The translations under genes and the position numbers were made by a program. Below, in pieces: positions 30,777-40,943 of a stretch of 64,000 bases of DNA. Origin of the DNA: Hankyongella ginsenosidimutans (GTDB taxonomy: Bacteria; Pseudomonadota; Alphaproteobacteria; Sphingomonadales; Sphingomonadaceae); the NCBI RefSeq assembly GCF_005144965.1, contig NZ_CP039704.1, positions 992,001 through 1,056,000 of the forward strand. Direction: 5' to 3'. Every line of letters begins with the position of its first letter. The stretch's first letter is position 1. The notes under the pieces are model-generated. The model was not told the DNA's origin. It saw nothing but the letters and a program-made list of their open reading frames with translations, and ran no database searches.

Positions 30777-30980
30777 ATGCGGGAACACAGAGTGCAGACA
30801 ATTCCGCGTACCGCGGTCATGGCCAGCCTGGCGCTGTTCGGGCTTTCGGCCTGCGTGAAGGTGCAGGCGCCGGACAAGCCGATCGAGATCAACCTGAACG
30901 TCAACATCAAGCAGGAGGTGGTCATCCGGCTGGAGAAGGACGTTCGCGACCTCATCAAGAACAACCCCGCTGTATTTTGA
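30777..30980 (+). CDS. ynbE: YnbE family lipoprotein
   Basis: 67 residues. A signal sequence ends in the lipobox LFGLSAC, and the mature part contains VQAPDKPIEINLNVNIKQEV and VRDLIKNNPAVF, the YnbE signature. In E. coli YnbE is an outer-membrane lipoprotein that binds the C-terminus of YdbH by beta-strand stacking to complete the intermembrane bridge. ATG 30777 has AGGA close to it; a GTG at 30792 is an alternative start. It lies between ydbH and ydbL. Confidence 0.9.
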   Translation: MREHRVQTIPRTAVMASLALFGLSACVKVQAPDKPIEINLNVNIKQEVVIRLEKDVRDLIKNNPAVF

Positions 30981-30994
30981 GATTTGGAGACACG

Positions 30995-31372
30995 ATGCTG
31001 CGCACCACCCTTATTGCTGCCTTGATCGCTGTCACTGCGCCGGCTTTGGCGCAGACCGCCGACCCGGTGATCGAGGCTGCCCGCAACGCCGGCAAGGTTG
31101 GCGAGCAGGCGGACGGCTACCTGGGCCTGGTCTCCGGCGGCGACGCCGACCTGAAGGCACGGGTCGACCAGATCAACATCAAGCGCAAAGCCGTATACAC
31201 CGACCTCGCGGCCAAGCGCGGCGTGACCATCAACGAGGTCGCTGCCGCCACCGCCTGCCAGCTTTTCCGCGACCGGGTCGGGCCGGGGCAAGCCTATCGC
31301 GGCGAGAACGGCCAGTGGACCCAGCGTCAGGGCTCCGCGCCCGTAGTGATGCCGAGCTTCTGCGGCGGCTGA
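30995..31372 (+). CDS. ydbL: YdbL family (DUF1318) periplasmic protein
   Basis: 125 residues. A signal peptide (TLIAALIAVTAPALAQ) is followed by the DUF1318 domain: GKVGEQADGYLGLVSGGDAD, VDQINIKRKAVYTDLAAKRG and VAAATACQLFRDRV, ending PSFCGG. In E. coli YdbL acts as a periplasmic helper that controls YdbH-YnbE assembly. ATG 30995 follows GGAGA, 14 bases after the end of ynbE. The frame is intact. Confidence 0.92.
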   Translation: MLRTTLIAALIAVTAPALAQTADPVIEAARNAGKVGEQADGYLGLVSGGDADLKARVDQINIKRKAVYTDLAAKRGVTINEVAAATACQLFRDRVGPGQAYRGENGQWTQRQGSAPVVMPSFCGG

Positions 31373-31446
31373 TCTCGCTGCGTTTTTGCGATTGACTCTT
31401 AAATACGAATAGCCATACTTGCGAACTATTCGCAGATGGAGTTCGT

Positions 31447-31975
31447 ATGCAGGATATCGAAACGGTGTTCCGCGCCCCAACGGTCCCGGAGCTCAGCAGC
31501 CAGCAACGCTTGATGCTCTGGGGAATACGCCATTGGGTGCGCGCCACGCTTTCCGGCGTCGACCCCAGCCAGGGGCTTGAGGCGGCTTTCCAGCGCTTCG
31601 GTGTCCAGAACGGCGCAGCGCGGATCGGCCTGTTGATGGCGGCCGCCGTCTCGGTGTGGCCGGAGCCGTTTCGCGTCGCCCCACCCTGCTGCCGCCAGCC
31701 GGTCACGACCGACGAGCACACGGTGCTGCGCGTGCTGGCGCTGGCCGGCCGGGGATCTGATCGGGGTCCATGAGGAGCTGCGGGATCTGCTGCCGACGGC
31801 GGCGTGCGAGCATCTGTTCGCCGTCGGGCAGCGCGCAGCCCTTGCTTTCTCCATGCCGACATGGGCGGCGGCGACTGAAAAACCTATCTTGGATAGATGT
31901 GAAAATCCGCGCGTGGTGAACTCGGACAGAACCACGAACCGCCCAACCCTTCGTCAAGCTCAGGGTGAGCGGTAA
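31447..31975 (+). CDS. Hypothetical soluble protein
   Basis: About 176 residues including a tail. Mostly helical: RLMLWGIRHWVRATLSGVDP, GLEAAFQRFGVQNGAARIGL and DEHTVLRVLALAG, then after a frame change near 31755 DLIGVHEELRDLLPTAACEH and FAVGQRAALAFSMP. No family recognised. GGAG precedes ATG 31447. The last codons run into CCTTCGTCAAGCTCAGGGTG, an imperfect palindrome, so the true 3' end may be shorter. It follows ydbL in the same direction after 74 bases. Confidence 0.6.
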
Positions 31976-32040
31976 TACTTCAAACGGAAAGATAACCGGA
32001 AACCGCTTGCGCAACCGCACTTTGGCGCTAGCGTGCCGTC

Positions 32041-33338
32041 ATGACGTCCGTCGGCAAAGCCGGTTCCAACCTGCTTCTCTACTTCCAGCCCCGCCCCATC
32101 GCGGCGTTCCTGCTCGGGATCGCCAGCGGCTTCCCGCTGACGCTGCTGCTGGCGACCATGACCTACTGGCTGTCCAAGGTCGGCGTCGACAAGAAGACCA
32201 TCGGCTTTGCCGTCGGCCTGACCACGCCGTACACGCTGAAATTCCTGTGGGCACCGCTGATCGACCGCTGGCGCCTGCCGATCCTCAGCGGGCTGATCGG
32301 CCACCGGCGGTCCTGGCTGGTGCTGACCGGGGTGCTGCTGGCGATCGCAGTCATCATGCTCGGCCGCAGCGACCCGGTGAACGATCTCGGCGGCTTCGCG
32401 CTATGGGCGGTCGCAACCGCCTTCCTGTCCGCGACCCAGGACATCGTGATCGATGCCTACCGCATCGAAATCCTGCCGGACGAGCAGCTGGCGTACGGCA
32501 CCGCCATGAACCAGTTCGGTTACCGCGTCGGCAGCGCCCTGATCGGCGGCGCGCTGGTGGTGTGGCTGGCGTCGCCGGAGGGAGCGTCGCTTGGCTGGGC
32601 CGGGGCCTATGGCCTTAGCACCCTGTGCATCCTGGCCGGCTGGGCGGCGGCGCTGTGGTGCGGCGAGACCCACAAGGAGCGCCCGCTCGAAAACTGGTCC
32701 TTCGCCCGCTGGATGTCGACCGCGGTCGCCGGCCCGTTCCGCGAGTTCTTCAGCCGGCGCGGCGCGCTGCTGATCCTGTTGTTCATCATGATCTACAAGA
32801 TCGGCGACGCCATGGGGCAGATCATGCTCTCGCCCATGATCGTCGAGCTTGGTTTCACGGACACCGAGTATATCGCGGCCAACAAGGCGGTCGGCTTCTG
32901 GGCGCTGATCGCCGGCACCGCCGTCGGCCCGATGTTCCTGAGCTGGGCGGGCATGGGGCGCGGGCTGTTCTGGTCCGGGGTTTTGATGATGGCCTCCAAC
33001 CTCGGCTTTACCGCCCTGGCGCTGCTGGGCCATCAGCCCTGGGCGCTGGGCGTCGCCGTGGGTATCGAGAACTTCACCAGCGGCCTCGGATTGACGGTGT
33101 TCGCGACCTACCTCTCCGGCCTCACCAACGCGTCCTTCACCGCGACCCAATATGCCTTGCTGTCCTCCCTGGCGGCAGTCGGCCGAACATTTCTCTCGAC
33201 CCCCAGCGGCTATCTTGCCGAGGGCTTCGGCTGGCCGGGCTTTACCTTTTCACCACGCTTGCCGCCCTGCCGGGGCTGCTGCTGCTGTGGCTGATCTGGC
33301 GCAGCGGCATTGTCTCTGCGGCAATACGGGCACAGTAA
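32041..33338 (+). CDS. ampG: MFS transporter, AmpG-like
   Basis: About 432 residues, 12 membrane segments. The N-terminus AAFLLGIASGFPLTLLLATM then KFLWAPLIDRW is typical of AmpG permeases, which import muropeptides for peptidoglycan recycling. Later segments include SATQDIVIDAYRIEILP, where the acidic residues are conserved in AmpG, and KIGDAMGQIMLSPMIVELGF. The frame is intact until about 33245, where it changes once to end LYLFTTLAALPGLLLLWLIW and TAA-type stop at 33338. It could be another member of the AmpG/PAT (acetyl-CoA transporter-like) group. Confidence 0.82.
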
Positions 33339-33479
33339 CACGCTTCAGCGCAATGATTTCGTCAAATCATCGCCACAAATTTGACACGAGTGCCGCAATC
33401 GGCGATAGCTTCGCGCGTTACAAGCGTCGGAACTGTGCGCTGATGACTCGGCAAGACAATAGAACAGGCCGTATATTCA

Positions 33480-34342
33480 ATGACATACTCTAGCTTCGGC
33501 TCGACGGCCGTCGCAGCGGCGACGCTCGCGGCAGCACCCTACATTCACCGCATAGGTCAACTGGACGTGCGGCTGGCAACGTCGGAAGAAGAAATCCGCG
33601 CGGCCCAGGCCCTGCGATACGACATCTTCTACAACGAAATGGGTGCCAGCCCGACCGCCGAGATGGAGCGCTATCGTCTCGATATCGACGCCTACGACTC
33701 CATCTGCGACCACCTGCTGGTGATCGACCACGGCACGGACGGCGAACCGCACGTCGTCGGCACCTACCGGCTGCTGCGCCAGCTGGTCGCCCAGCAGCAC
33801 CGCGGTTTCTATTCGTCCGGCGAATATGATCTCTCGCCGCTGCTCGATCTGCGTTTCCAGGACAAGATCGGTGCCGGCCGCCAGTTGCTGGAGCTTGGCC
33901 GTTCCTGCGTCGCCAAGCCGTACCGCAACAACGCGACCATCCAGCTGCTCTGGCGCGGCATCGCGACCTATCTTCAGACCCACAGCATCGGCTACATGTT
34001 CGGCTGCGCATCCTGCATGGCACCGACCCGGATGAGCACAAGGTCGCGCTGAGCTATCTCTATCACAATCACCTGGTTCCGGCCGACCTGCGCGTGCGCG
34101 CACTGCCGGAGCATTATGTCCCGATGGATCGCCTGCCGATCGGCGCCTACGATACGCGCGAGGCGCTGAAGGCGCTGCCGCCGCTGATCAAGGGGTATCT
34201 GCGCACGGGCTGCATGATCGGCGACGGCGCGTTCATCGACCGCCAGTTCAACACTGTCGACGTGTTCATCCTGCTGCCGGTCGAGGGCATCACCCAGCGC
34301 TATTCCGAGCGCTTCCAGGTCAGCGCCAACGATATCGGCTGA
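33480..34342 (+). CDS. olsB: L-ornithine N-acyltransferase, OlsB-like (GNAT fold)
   Basis: First step of ornithine-lipid synthesis: transfer of a 3-hydroxyacyl chain from acyl-ACP to ornithine. It has LATSEEEIRAAQALRYDIFY, then EMGASPTAEMER, VVGTYRLLRQL and LELGRSCVAKPYRNNATIQL, the family's GNAT core. The C-terminal half reads ALSYLYHNHLVPADLRVRAL and LIKGYLRTGCMIGDGAFID. Length of about 287 residues is normal. The frame changes near 34015. No olsA acyltransferase is adjacent. The start ATG has only a weak ribosome site. Haemolysin-type GNAT proteins are the alternative. Confidence 0.78.
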
Positions 34343-34343
34343 G

Positions 34344-35640
34344 CTACTGCGGGGCGAGGCCGGACCGCCTGAGGATATCGCCCGCCAGATACAGCGACCC
34401 GGCAACGACGACATGCGGCGGCGGATGGGCCGGGCTGGCCGCCACGCGGTCGAACGCTTCCTCGATCGAGTTGCACGGATAGGCGGTGATGCCTTCCTCG
34501 GTTGCCATCGTCGCCAGATGCGCGGGTTCGTGGCACTCATGTCCCGGACCGGCACGGCATAAAGCCGCGCCACCTTGCCGGCAAAGGCGCGTACGATCTC
34601 CGTGGCGCTCTTGGTGCCGACGACCCCAGGATCAGGGTGATCGGCCGCTCGGCGAACAACGACAACGCATCGGCCAGCACCCTTGCACTGGCCGGATTGT
34701 GCGCGCCGTCAACAGTGAGCCGCGCGTTCGGCGGCAGCATCGCATGCAGCGGCCCGCTCTCGATGGCCTGCAGCCGCCCCGGCCACTCCGCCCACCCGAT
34801 GCCGGCGCGGATTGCCGCCTCGGGAACGGCGACCCGCGACTGATGGCGCAGCATGGCGATCGCCAGCCCGGCATTGTCGACCTGATGGGCCCCGAGCAGG
34901 CGCGGCAGCGGCAGCTCGAGCCGGCCTGACGCATCGCGGTAATGCATCGCTTCGCCGTAACGTGCGACCTCCCAGTCCGCCCCCGCAGCACAACCCGCGC
35001 GCCGGCAACGCCCGCGACTTCCGCGCAGCGCTGGGTCACCGCCTGCGCATAGCGGGAGAGTACGAGATTGGCGCCCGGCAGCGATCGCGGCTTTCTCGGC
35101 AGCGATCTGCAGGATGGTGGTGCCAAGAAACGCCGTATGGTCCAGGCCAAGCTGCGCGATGCCGCAGACGGCGGGGTCCGGCACCACATTGGTCGCATCC
35201 AGCCGGCCGCCCATGCCGACTTCCAGCACGCAGGCGTCGGCCGGGGTGCGGGAGAAGGCCAGGAACGCCAGAACCGTCGTCGCCTCGAAGATGGTGAGCG
35301 GCTGGCCGGCGTTGACTTCCAGCATGTCACGGAAGAGCGCCAGCAGGGCGTCATCAGCGATCAGCTTGCCGGCAACGCGAATGCGCTCGTTGAAGTTCAC
35401 CAGATGCGGCGACGTGAAGACATGCACGCGCAGCCCGGCCGCCTCCAGGCAGGCGCGCAGGAACGCGACGGTCGAGCCCTTGCCATTGGTGCCTGCGACA
35501 TGGAACACCGGCGGCAGACGTCGCTCCGGATTGCCAAGCGCCGCCAGCAGCCGCTCGATGCGCGCCAGCGACATATCGATCTCGGCCGGGTGCAGGGTGC
35601 GAATCTCGGCGGTCAGGGCGTCGATGGCGGCGGCGGTCAT
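34344..35640 (-). CDS. folC: Folylpolyglutamate synthase / dihydrofolate synthase
   Basis: Adds L-glutamate to dihydropteroate and to folates. Motifs: [20 protein letters not shown] (ATP-binding P-loop), [30 protein letters not shown] and [20 protein letters not shown]. The C-terminus ends [17 protein letters not shown]. Length is about 430 residues. The frame changes near 35060-34990 (two changes), 34630, 34570 and 34530. It starts 11 bases after the inferred accD stop; the apparent open reading through from accD is an artefact (see accD). It converges on olsB, one base from its stop. Confidence 0.92.
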
Positions 35641-35651
35641 GGCGAAAAACG

Positions 35652-36527
35652 TCAGCGGACGGCGGGGATGGCCGCGCGCTCCGGGGCGCGCCAGCATGAT
35701 GAGGCCGATCAGGCGCACCAGAGTCTCGCGCAGCCTGCTGCGCGGCACCACCATGTCCAGCATGCCATGCTCGAGCAGATACTCCGCGCGCTGAAACCCG
35801 TCCGGCAGCTTTTCGCGGATGGTATTCTCGATCACCCGTTGCCCGGCAAACCCGATCAAGGCCCCGGCTCGGCGATCTGGATATCGCCCAGCATGGCGTA
35901 AGAAGCGGTGACGCCGCCGGTCGTCGGGTCGGTCAGCACGACGATATAGGGCAGCCCGGCTTCGTGCAGCTCGGCGATCGCAACCGTCGTGCGCGGCATC
36001 TGCATGAGGCTCAGCGTCCCCTCCTGCATGCGCGCTCCGCCGGCGGCCGTGAAGATGACAAACGGTGCCTTGCGGGCAATCGCGGCCCGTGCTGCCGTCA
36101 GAAACGCTTCCCCGACGCCCACGCCCATGGACCCGGCCATGAACGCGAAATTCTGCACGGCGACCACAGTCGGCACGCCGCCGACCGCGCCGGCCGCCAC
36201 CTGCATGGCCTCGGTCGATTTCGTGGACGCCCGCGCATCCTTCAGCCGGTCGACGTAGCGCTTCTGGTCGCGGAATTTCAGCGGATCCTCGCGCGGTGCC
36301 GGCACCGGCAACAGTTCGTACTGGCCGCCGTCGAAGGTTTGGGCGAAGCGGTCCTCCGGGCCAATGCGCTCATGGTGGCCGCAGTGACTGCAGACACTGA
36401 GGTTCGCCAGAAAATCCTTCTTGTAGATCATCTGGCCGCAGTTGCCGCACTTCTGCCAGAGGTTGTCGGGCGTATCGCGCTTGACGACCTGGCTGACCTT
36501 GTTGCGAAGTCGGGTGAGCCAGCTCAT
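35652..36527 (-). CDS. accD: Acetyl-CoA carboxylase carboxyltransferase subunit beta
   Basis: Transfers CO2 from carboxybiotin to acetyl-CoA in the AccA-AccD complex, making malonyl-CoA for fatty acids. The N-terminal zinc ribbon has [20 protein letters not shown] with a final SHCG. The carboxylase core shows [20 protein letters not shown] and [19 protein letters not shown]. The frame changes near 35865 ([19 protein letters not shown] follows). A second change is likely in the CCCC run near 35690: with one C removed the gene ends [13 protein letters not shown] and TGA at 35652-35654, a natural AccD end; without it, the frame would run into folC. Its ATG overlaps the TGA of trpA. Confidence 0.94.
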
Positions 36528-37341
36528 GCCGCCTCCGCCGATCGGGCGTTGCGCACGGCGGTTGCCAGCGCACGGACTTCGGCGGCCACCCGCTCGGTCG
36601 CCGCCGCCGCAGGGCCCTCGCCGGCCAAGGCGACAAGCGCTGACCCGACGACCACGCCGTCAGCTATACGCGCAATGCCGGCGGCCTGCTCCGGTGTGCG
36701 GATGCCAAAGCCCACTGCGACCGGCAGACCGCTTGCCGCGCGCAGGCGCGAGACGGCGGCGCGGATGGCGTCGAGCGCACCGCTTGCGCCGCCCGTGATC
36801 CCGGCGACCGAGACGTAATACAGGAAGCCCGACGCCGCAGCGCAGACTGCACCCTGGCGCTGGGCGTCCGTCGTTGGTGTCGCCAGCCGCACCACATGCA
36901 GCCCGACAGCGCGCAGCGGCGCAGTTCTGCGTCTTCCTCCGGCGGCACATCGACGACGATCACGCCATCGACGCCCGCGGCCTGCGCATCCTGCGCGAAG
37001 CGGGTGACACCATAGTGAAAGATCGGGTTGAAATACCCCATGAGGATGACCGGGGTGTCGGCATCCTGCGCGCGGAAGCCGCGCACCATCTCCAGAACGC
37101 GCGCCAGCGTCATGCCGCCTGCGAGCGCCCGGATATTGGCGGCCTGGATCGCCGGACCGTCCGCCATCGGATCGGTGAACGGAACGCCCAGCTCAATGAC
37201 ATCGGCGCCGGCAGCGGGCAGCGCGTGCAAAATGGCGGCAGACGTCGCGGCATCCGGATCGCCGGCAGTGACGAAGGTCACCAGCGCCGCGCGGTTCTGC
37301 TCGGCGCAGGCCGCGAAGCGGCGGGTCAAGCGATCCGGCAT
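36524..37341 (-). CDS. trpA: Tryptophan synthase alpha chain
   Basis: Cleaves indole-3-glycerol phosphate to indole and passes indole to TrpB. Contains [20 protein letters not shown], the catalytic Glu in [34 protein letters not shown] and [16 protein letters not shown] with the catalytic Asp; later [15 protein letters not shown] and [11 protein letters not shown]. Length is about 272 residues. The frame changes once near 36925. The stop TGA overlaps the accD start (ATGA), and trpB lies 7 bases upstream, so trpF-trpB-trpA-accD-folC form a run. Confidence 0.95.
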
Positions 37342-37348
37342 TACAGCG

Positions 37349-38553
37349 TTACCCCAGCGCTGCGGCAACGGTGAAGATGTCCTTGTCGCCCCGCCCGCAC
37401 ATGTTGACGACCAGCAGATGGTCTGAAGGCAAGGTCGGTGCCCGGCGGATCACCTCGGCCAGCGCATGGCTCGGCTCCAGCGCCGGAATGATGCCTTCCA
37501 GCCTGGAGACGGTCTGGAATGCCGCCAGCGCGTCGGCGTCGGTCACCGAAACATACGTCACGCGGCCTTGATCGCGCAGCCAGGCATGCTCCGGCCCGAT
37601 GCCGGGATAATCGAGCCCGGCCGAGATCGAGTGCGCATCGACGATCTGACCATCGGCGTCCTGCAGCAGATAGGTCTTGTTCCCATGGAGCACGCCGGGC
37701 TGGCCTGCGGTCAGGAGGCGGCGTGCTGGCCGGTCTCGACGCCATGGCCCGCGGCCTCGACGCCGACCATCGCGACGTCCGGCTCGTCCAGAAACGGGTG
37801 GAACAGGCCGATGGCGTTGGAGCCGCCGCCAATGGCGGCCACCAGCGTATCCGGCAGGCGGCCTTCGCGCGCCAGCATCTGTTCGCGGGTCTCGCGGCCG
37901 ATTACCGACTGGAAATCGCGCACCAGCTCCGGATAGGGATGCGGCCCGGCGGCAGTACCGATGATGTAGAAGGTATCCTCCACATTGGTCACCCAGTCGC
38001 GCAGCGCCTCGTTCATGGCGTCCTTGAGGGTCTTCGCGCCGCTGGTGACCGGCCGGACCTCGGCGCCCAGCAGCTTCATGCGGAACACGTTGGGCTGCTG
38101 GCGTTCGATGTCGCGCGCGCCCATGTAGACGACGCACGGCAGGCCGAAGCGGGCGGCGACCGTGGCAGTCGCGACACCATGCTGCCCGGCACCGGTCTCG
38201 GCGATGATCCGGGTTTTGCCCATGCGGCGGGCGAGCAGAATCTGGCCGATGCAGTTGTTGATCTTGTGCGCGCCGGTGTGGTTCAGCTCGTCGCGCTTGA
38301 AATAGATTTTCGCCCCGCCCAGATGCCGGGTCAGGCGCTCCGCGAAATAGAGCGGGCTGGGCCGGCCGACGAAATGCGCCAGCAGGTCCTGGAGTTCCGC
38401 CTCGAACGCTGGATCGGCCTGGGCCGCCCGGTATGCCCGCTCAAGGTCGAGGATCAGCGGCATGAGTGTTTCGGCGACATAGCGGCCGCCATAGGGGCCG
38501 AAGTGGCCGCGCTCGTCCGGGCCGCTGCGCAAGCTGTTGGGTACTGATGCCAT
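37349..38553 (-). CDS. trpB: Tryptophan synthase beta chain
   Basis: Condenses indole with serine to tryptophan, PLP-dependent. The PLP lysine is in [34 protein letters not shown] and the phosphate-binding [17 protein letters not shown] follow, and the C-terminus has the STOP-like [17 protein letters not shown]. Length is about 400 residues. The start [20 protein letters not shown] fits the family. The frame changes once near 37725. Confidence 0.96.
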
Positions 38554-38615
38554 CCGGGGACTCTGGTGAACGGAAGTGTCGGCTCTTACGATGCCCACGG
38601 GCGGGCTGTCCAGCG

Positions 38616-39266
38616 TCAGGCGCTGCGCGCCGCCGCGACAAAGGCGACGATCTTGTCCGCGGACTTGACACCCCGCGCCGCCTCGACGCCCGAAGACACA
38701 TCGACCAGACCGGGGCGCAGGCGACGAACCGCTTGCCCGACATTCTCCGGCGTCAGGCCGCCGGACAAGCCCCACCCCGGTACGGTCACGCCTTCCAGCA
38801 GCGACCAGTCGAACGTCCGCCCGGTGCCGCCCGGGACTGCGCTCGCGCCCGGCTCCGGCTGGTCCGGCCTGGCGTCGAAAAGAATGCGATCGGCGACCGC
38901 CGCATAGGCAAGGCCAAGATCCACGTCCGCGCGGGTGCGCACGCCCTGCGCGCGCCAGACTGGCCGCCCGGTGCGATCCTGCAGTGCAGCGATGCGCACG
39001 GGATCGTCGACCTCATGGACCTGGAGGACATTGATGCGCCCTGCGGCCAGCACATCGTCGATCAGCTTATCGTCCGGCGTCACCAGCACGGCGACCGTCT
39101 GCACGTGCGACGGCACCTCGCGGAGCAGGTCGCCCAGCGTCGCCAGCGGGACGTGCCGCACGCTGGCCGGAAACAGTACAAAGCCGATGTGGGTCGCGCC
39201 GGCATCCGCTGCGACCCGGACCGCCTCCACCGTGCGCAAGCCACAGATTTTGATGTCGAGCGTCAT
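38616..39266 (-). CDS. trpF: Phosphoribosylanthranilate isomerase
   Basis: Third step of tryptophan synthesis: Amadori rearrangement of phosphoribosylanthranilate. 216 residues in one frame: [20 protein letters not shown] with the catalytic Cys, [36 protein letters not shown] with the catalytic Asp, and [15 protein letters not shown]. It overlaps pyrF by four bases (ATGA) and precedes trpB by 62. Confidence 0.96.
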   Translation of the reverse strand: MTLDIKICGLRTVEAVRVAADAGATHIGFVLFPASVRHVPLATLGDLLREVPSHVQTVAVLVTPDDKLIDDVLAAGRINVLQVHEVDDPVRIAALQDRTGRPVWRAQGVRTRADVDLGLAYAAVADRILFDARPDQPEPGASAVPGGTGRTFDWSLLEGVTVPGWGLSGGLTPENVGQAVRRLRPGLVDVSSGVEAARGVKSADKIVAFVAAARSA

Positions 39267-39964
39267 AAGCTCGCCAGGATCATTCGTGCAGCTTCCGCCG
39301 GGTTGGCGGCGTCCGTGATTGGCCGGCCAATCACCAGAACATCCGAACCAGCGGCAAGCGCCGCGCGCGGCGTCATCACCCGCTTCTGGTCGCCGGCCGC
39401 GCTCTCGAGCGGGCGGATGCCGGAGTCACGAGGAACCCCTCCGGCCAGGCGGCACGCACGCCTGCAACCTCCGCCGCCGAGCAGACCACACCATCCATGC
39501 CCGCGCGGCGGGGCCGCAAGCACCAGTGCCTGCTCGTGCGGCGGCGCCACGACACCCATCTCCGCCAGATCGCCCGAGTCGAGGCTGGTCAGCACCGTCA
39601 CGGCGACGATGCGCGGCGGCGGCACGCCGAGCGTCGCCGCCGCGTCGTGCGCTGCTGTGCGCGCAGCCTGGAGCATCGCCACGCCGCCTTGCGCGTGAAC
39701 CGTCAGGATCGCCGGGCGCGCGGGCATGACCGACCGCACGGCCGCCGCCACCGTGTTGGGAATGTCATGGAACTTCAGGTCGAGAAACAGCGGCAGGCCG
39801 GCGGCATCGTTGACCGCCCTGACCCCGCTGAGCCCGTTCGCGCAGAAAAATTCCAGGCCCAGCTTGATGCCGCCGAGGCTGGGAGCAGCCTGCTGCCCAA
39901 GCGCAATCGCCGCATCGACAGACGGCACATCGAGCGCACAATAGATCGGTGATGTCGCCGCCAC
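39263..39964 (-). CDS. pyrF: Orotidine 5'-phosphate decarboxylase
   Basis: Final step of UMP synthesis. It shows IYCALDVPSVDAAIALGQQ, GGIKLGLEFFCANG, the catalytic motif LFLDLKFHDIPNTVAAAV (K and D residues) and RVMTPRAALAAGSDVLVIGR at the phosphate site. Two frame changes lie between 39440 and 39520, in the loop between barrel strands. I favour GTG 39964 (VAATSPIYC) as start. The gene overlaps trpF by four bases. Confidence 0.93.
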   Translation of the reverse strand: MAATSPIYCALDVPSVDAAIALGQQAAPSLGGIKLGLEFFCANGLSGVRAVNDAAGLPLFLDLKFHDIPNTVAAAVRSVMPARPAILTVHAQGGVAMLQAARTAAHDAAATLGVPPPRIVAVTVLTSLDSGDLAEMGVVAPPHEQALVLAAPPRGHGWCGLLGGGGCRRACRLAGGVPRDSGIRPLESAAGDQKRVMTPRAALAAGSDVLVIGRPITDAANPAEAARMILASL

Positions 39965-39983
39965 GCGCAGACCCCTTCCAACT

Positions 39984-40331
39984 CTAGAGCGCTTCGCGCG
40001 CGATCGGCAGGGTTTCGCCGCCGATCCCGACCGCCGCCGGCTCCGCAGGTGCGCCACGTCTGCCGCGCAGCGTCGCGATCTCCGCATCCTTGTTGACGAT
40101 GAGTTTCTCCAGCCGGGAAATCCGCCGGCGCAACCCCCAGCGCACGAAGGCGTGCAGCAGCATCATGGGCAAGATCAGAACCAGCGCGAACACGGCGAGC
40201 AGCAGCGGCAAAGGCAGGACCATCACGAGATCACGCGTCAGATTGAGCGTGACCTCCATCCAGTTGCGCGCCGAGAACCAGGCGAAGGCCGCAGCCAGCA
40301 GAATGGAGAAGAGCAGCGTGACGATCCGCAT
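39984..40331 (-). CDS. LapA-like (DUF1049) membrane protein
   Basis: 115 residues with two membrane helices (IVTLLFSILLAAAFAWFSA and PLPLLLAVFALVLILPMML) separated by NWMEVTLNLTRDLV, then a coiled-coil-like basic region (RRRISRLEKLIVNKDAEIATL). This is the layout of LapA, which in E. coli works with LapB in controlling lipopolysaccharide synthesis; it stands in the usual place, after the IHF beta gene. No lapB follows here. The frame is intact. Confidence 0.82.
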   Translation of the reverse strand: MRIVTLLFSILLAAAFAWFSARNWMEVTLNLTRDLVMVLPLPLLLAVFALVLILPMMLLHAFVRWGLRRRISRLEKLIVNKDAEIATLRGRRGAPAEPAAVGIGGETLPIAREAL

Positions 40332-40392
40332 GTTCGGTCAATGTCCTGTTCGGGCCGCCAGCGGTCCCGGGCATCAAGCCAGACCCGCGGCC

Positions 40393-40671
40393 TTACTTGT
40401 TGAGCCGCTCGCGCAGTTCCTTGCCCGCCTTAAAATAGGGGACGCGCTTGGCGTCAACCACTACCGGCTCGCCGGTTCGCGGGTTGCGGCCGGTGCGGCC
40501 ATCCCGGCCGCGTGTGGAAAAGGCCCCGAAGCCGCGCAGCTCCACACGGTCGCCGCGGGCCAAGGCCTCCGAGATTTCGTTGAAGACGGTCGCGACGATG
40601 CGCTCGACGTCTTTATGCAAAAGATGGGCGTGTTGCTGGGCCAGTTTATCGACCAGTTCCGACTTTATCAT
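40393..40671 (-). CDS. ihfB: Integration host factor subunit beta
   Basis: 92 residues, intact. A small HU-family DNA-bending protein: [20 protein letters not shown], then [20 protein letters not shown] and [20 protein letters not shown]; the DNA-intercalating arm has [20 protein letters not shown]. Partner of IhfA, used in replication, recombination and promoter control. ATG 40671 starts this standard N-terminus. It stands between rpsA and the LapA-like gene, as in many proteobacteria. Confidence 0.95.
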   Translation of the reverse strand: MIKSELVDKLAQQHAHLLHKDVERIVATVFNEISEALARGDRVELRGFGAFSTRGRDGRTGRNPRTGEPVVVDAKRVPYFKAGKELRERLNK

Positions 40672-40873
40672 GGAACACCCCGCGCGCTGTTGAGAAGCCT
40701 GAGCGAGCGTCTTGCCAGCCCCTCGCTGGGCACGACGGCTCGCTACCAATGCGTATTCTGCTGCGTCTTCTTTTGCCTGAACGCTATGGCATGAATCCGG
40801 CAACGTCCAGAAAATATTGATCTGGAAGAGGATTTTTATGCCGTTACGGCATGGCCACATCCCGCTGCGCACG

Positions 40874-40906
40874 AAAAACCCGCACACCGCTCGCGGTGCG
40901 CGGGTT
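40874..40906 (-). terminator. Intrinsic terminator of rpsA
   Basis: On the minus strand AACCCGCGCACCGC pairs with GCGGTGTGCGGGTT, with one mismatch, followed by TTTTT. It starts about 38 bases after the rpsA stop and separates rpsA from ihfB. Confidence 0.88.
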
Positions 40907-40943
40907 GTTCATTTTCTAAAACAAAGATCCCGCAGGCGTATCG

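Noticed and set aside
34344-36500. Genuine AccD-FolC fusion protein
   Set aside because: One base removed from a CCCC run restores a natural AccD C-terminus and a stop right before the folC start.
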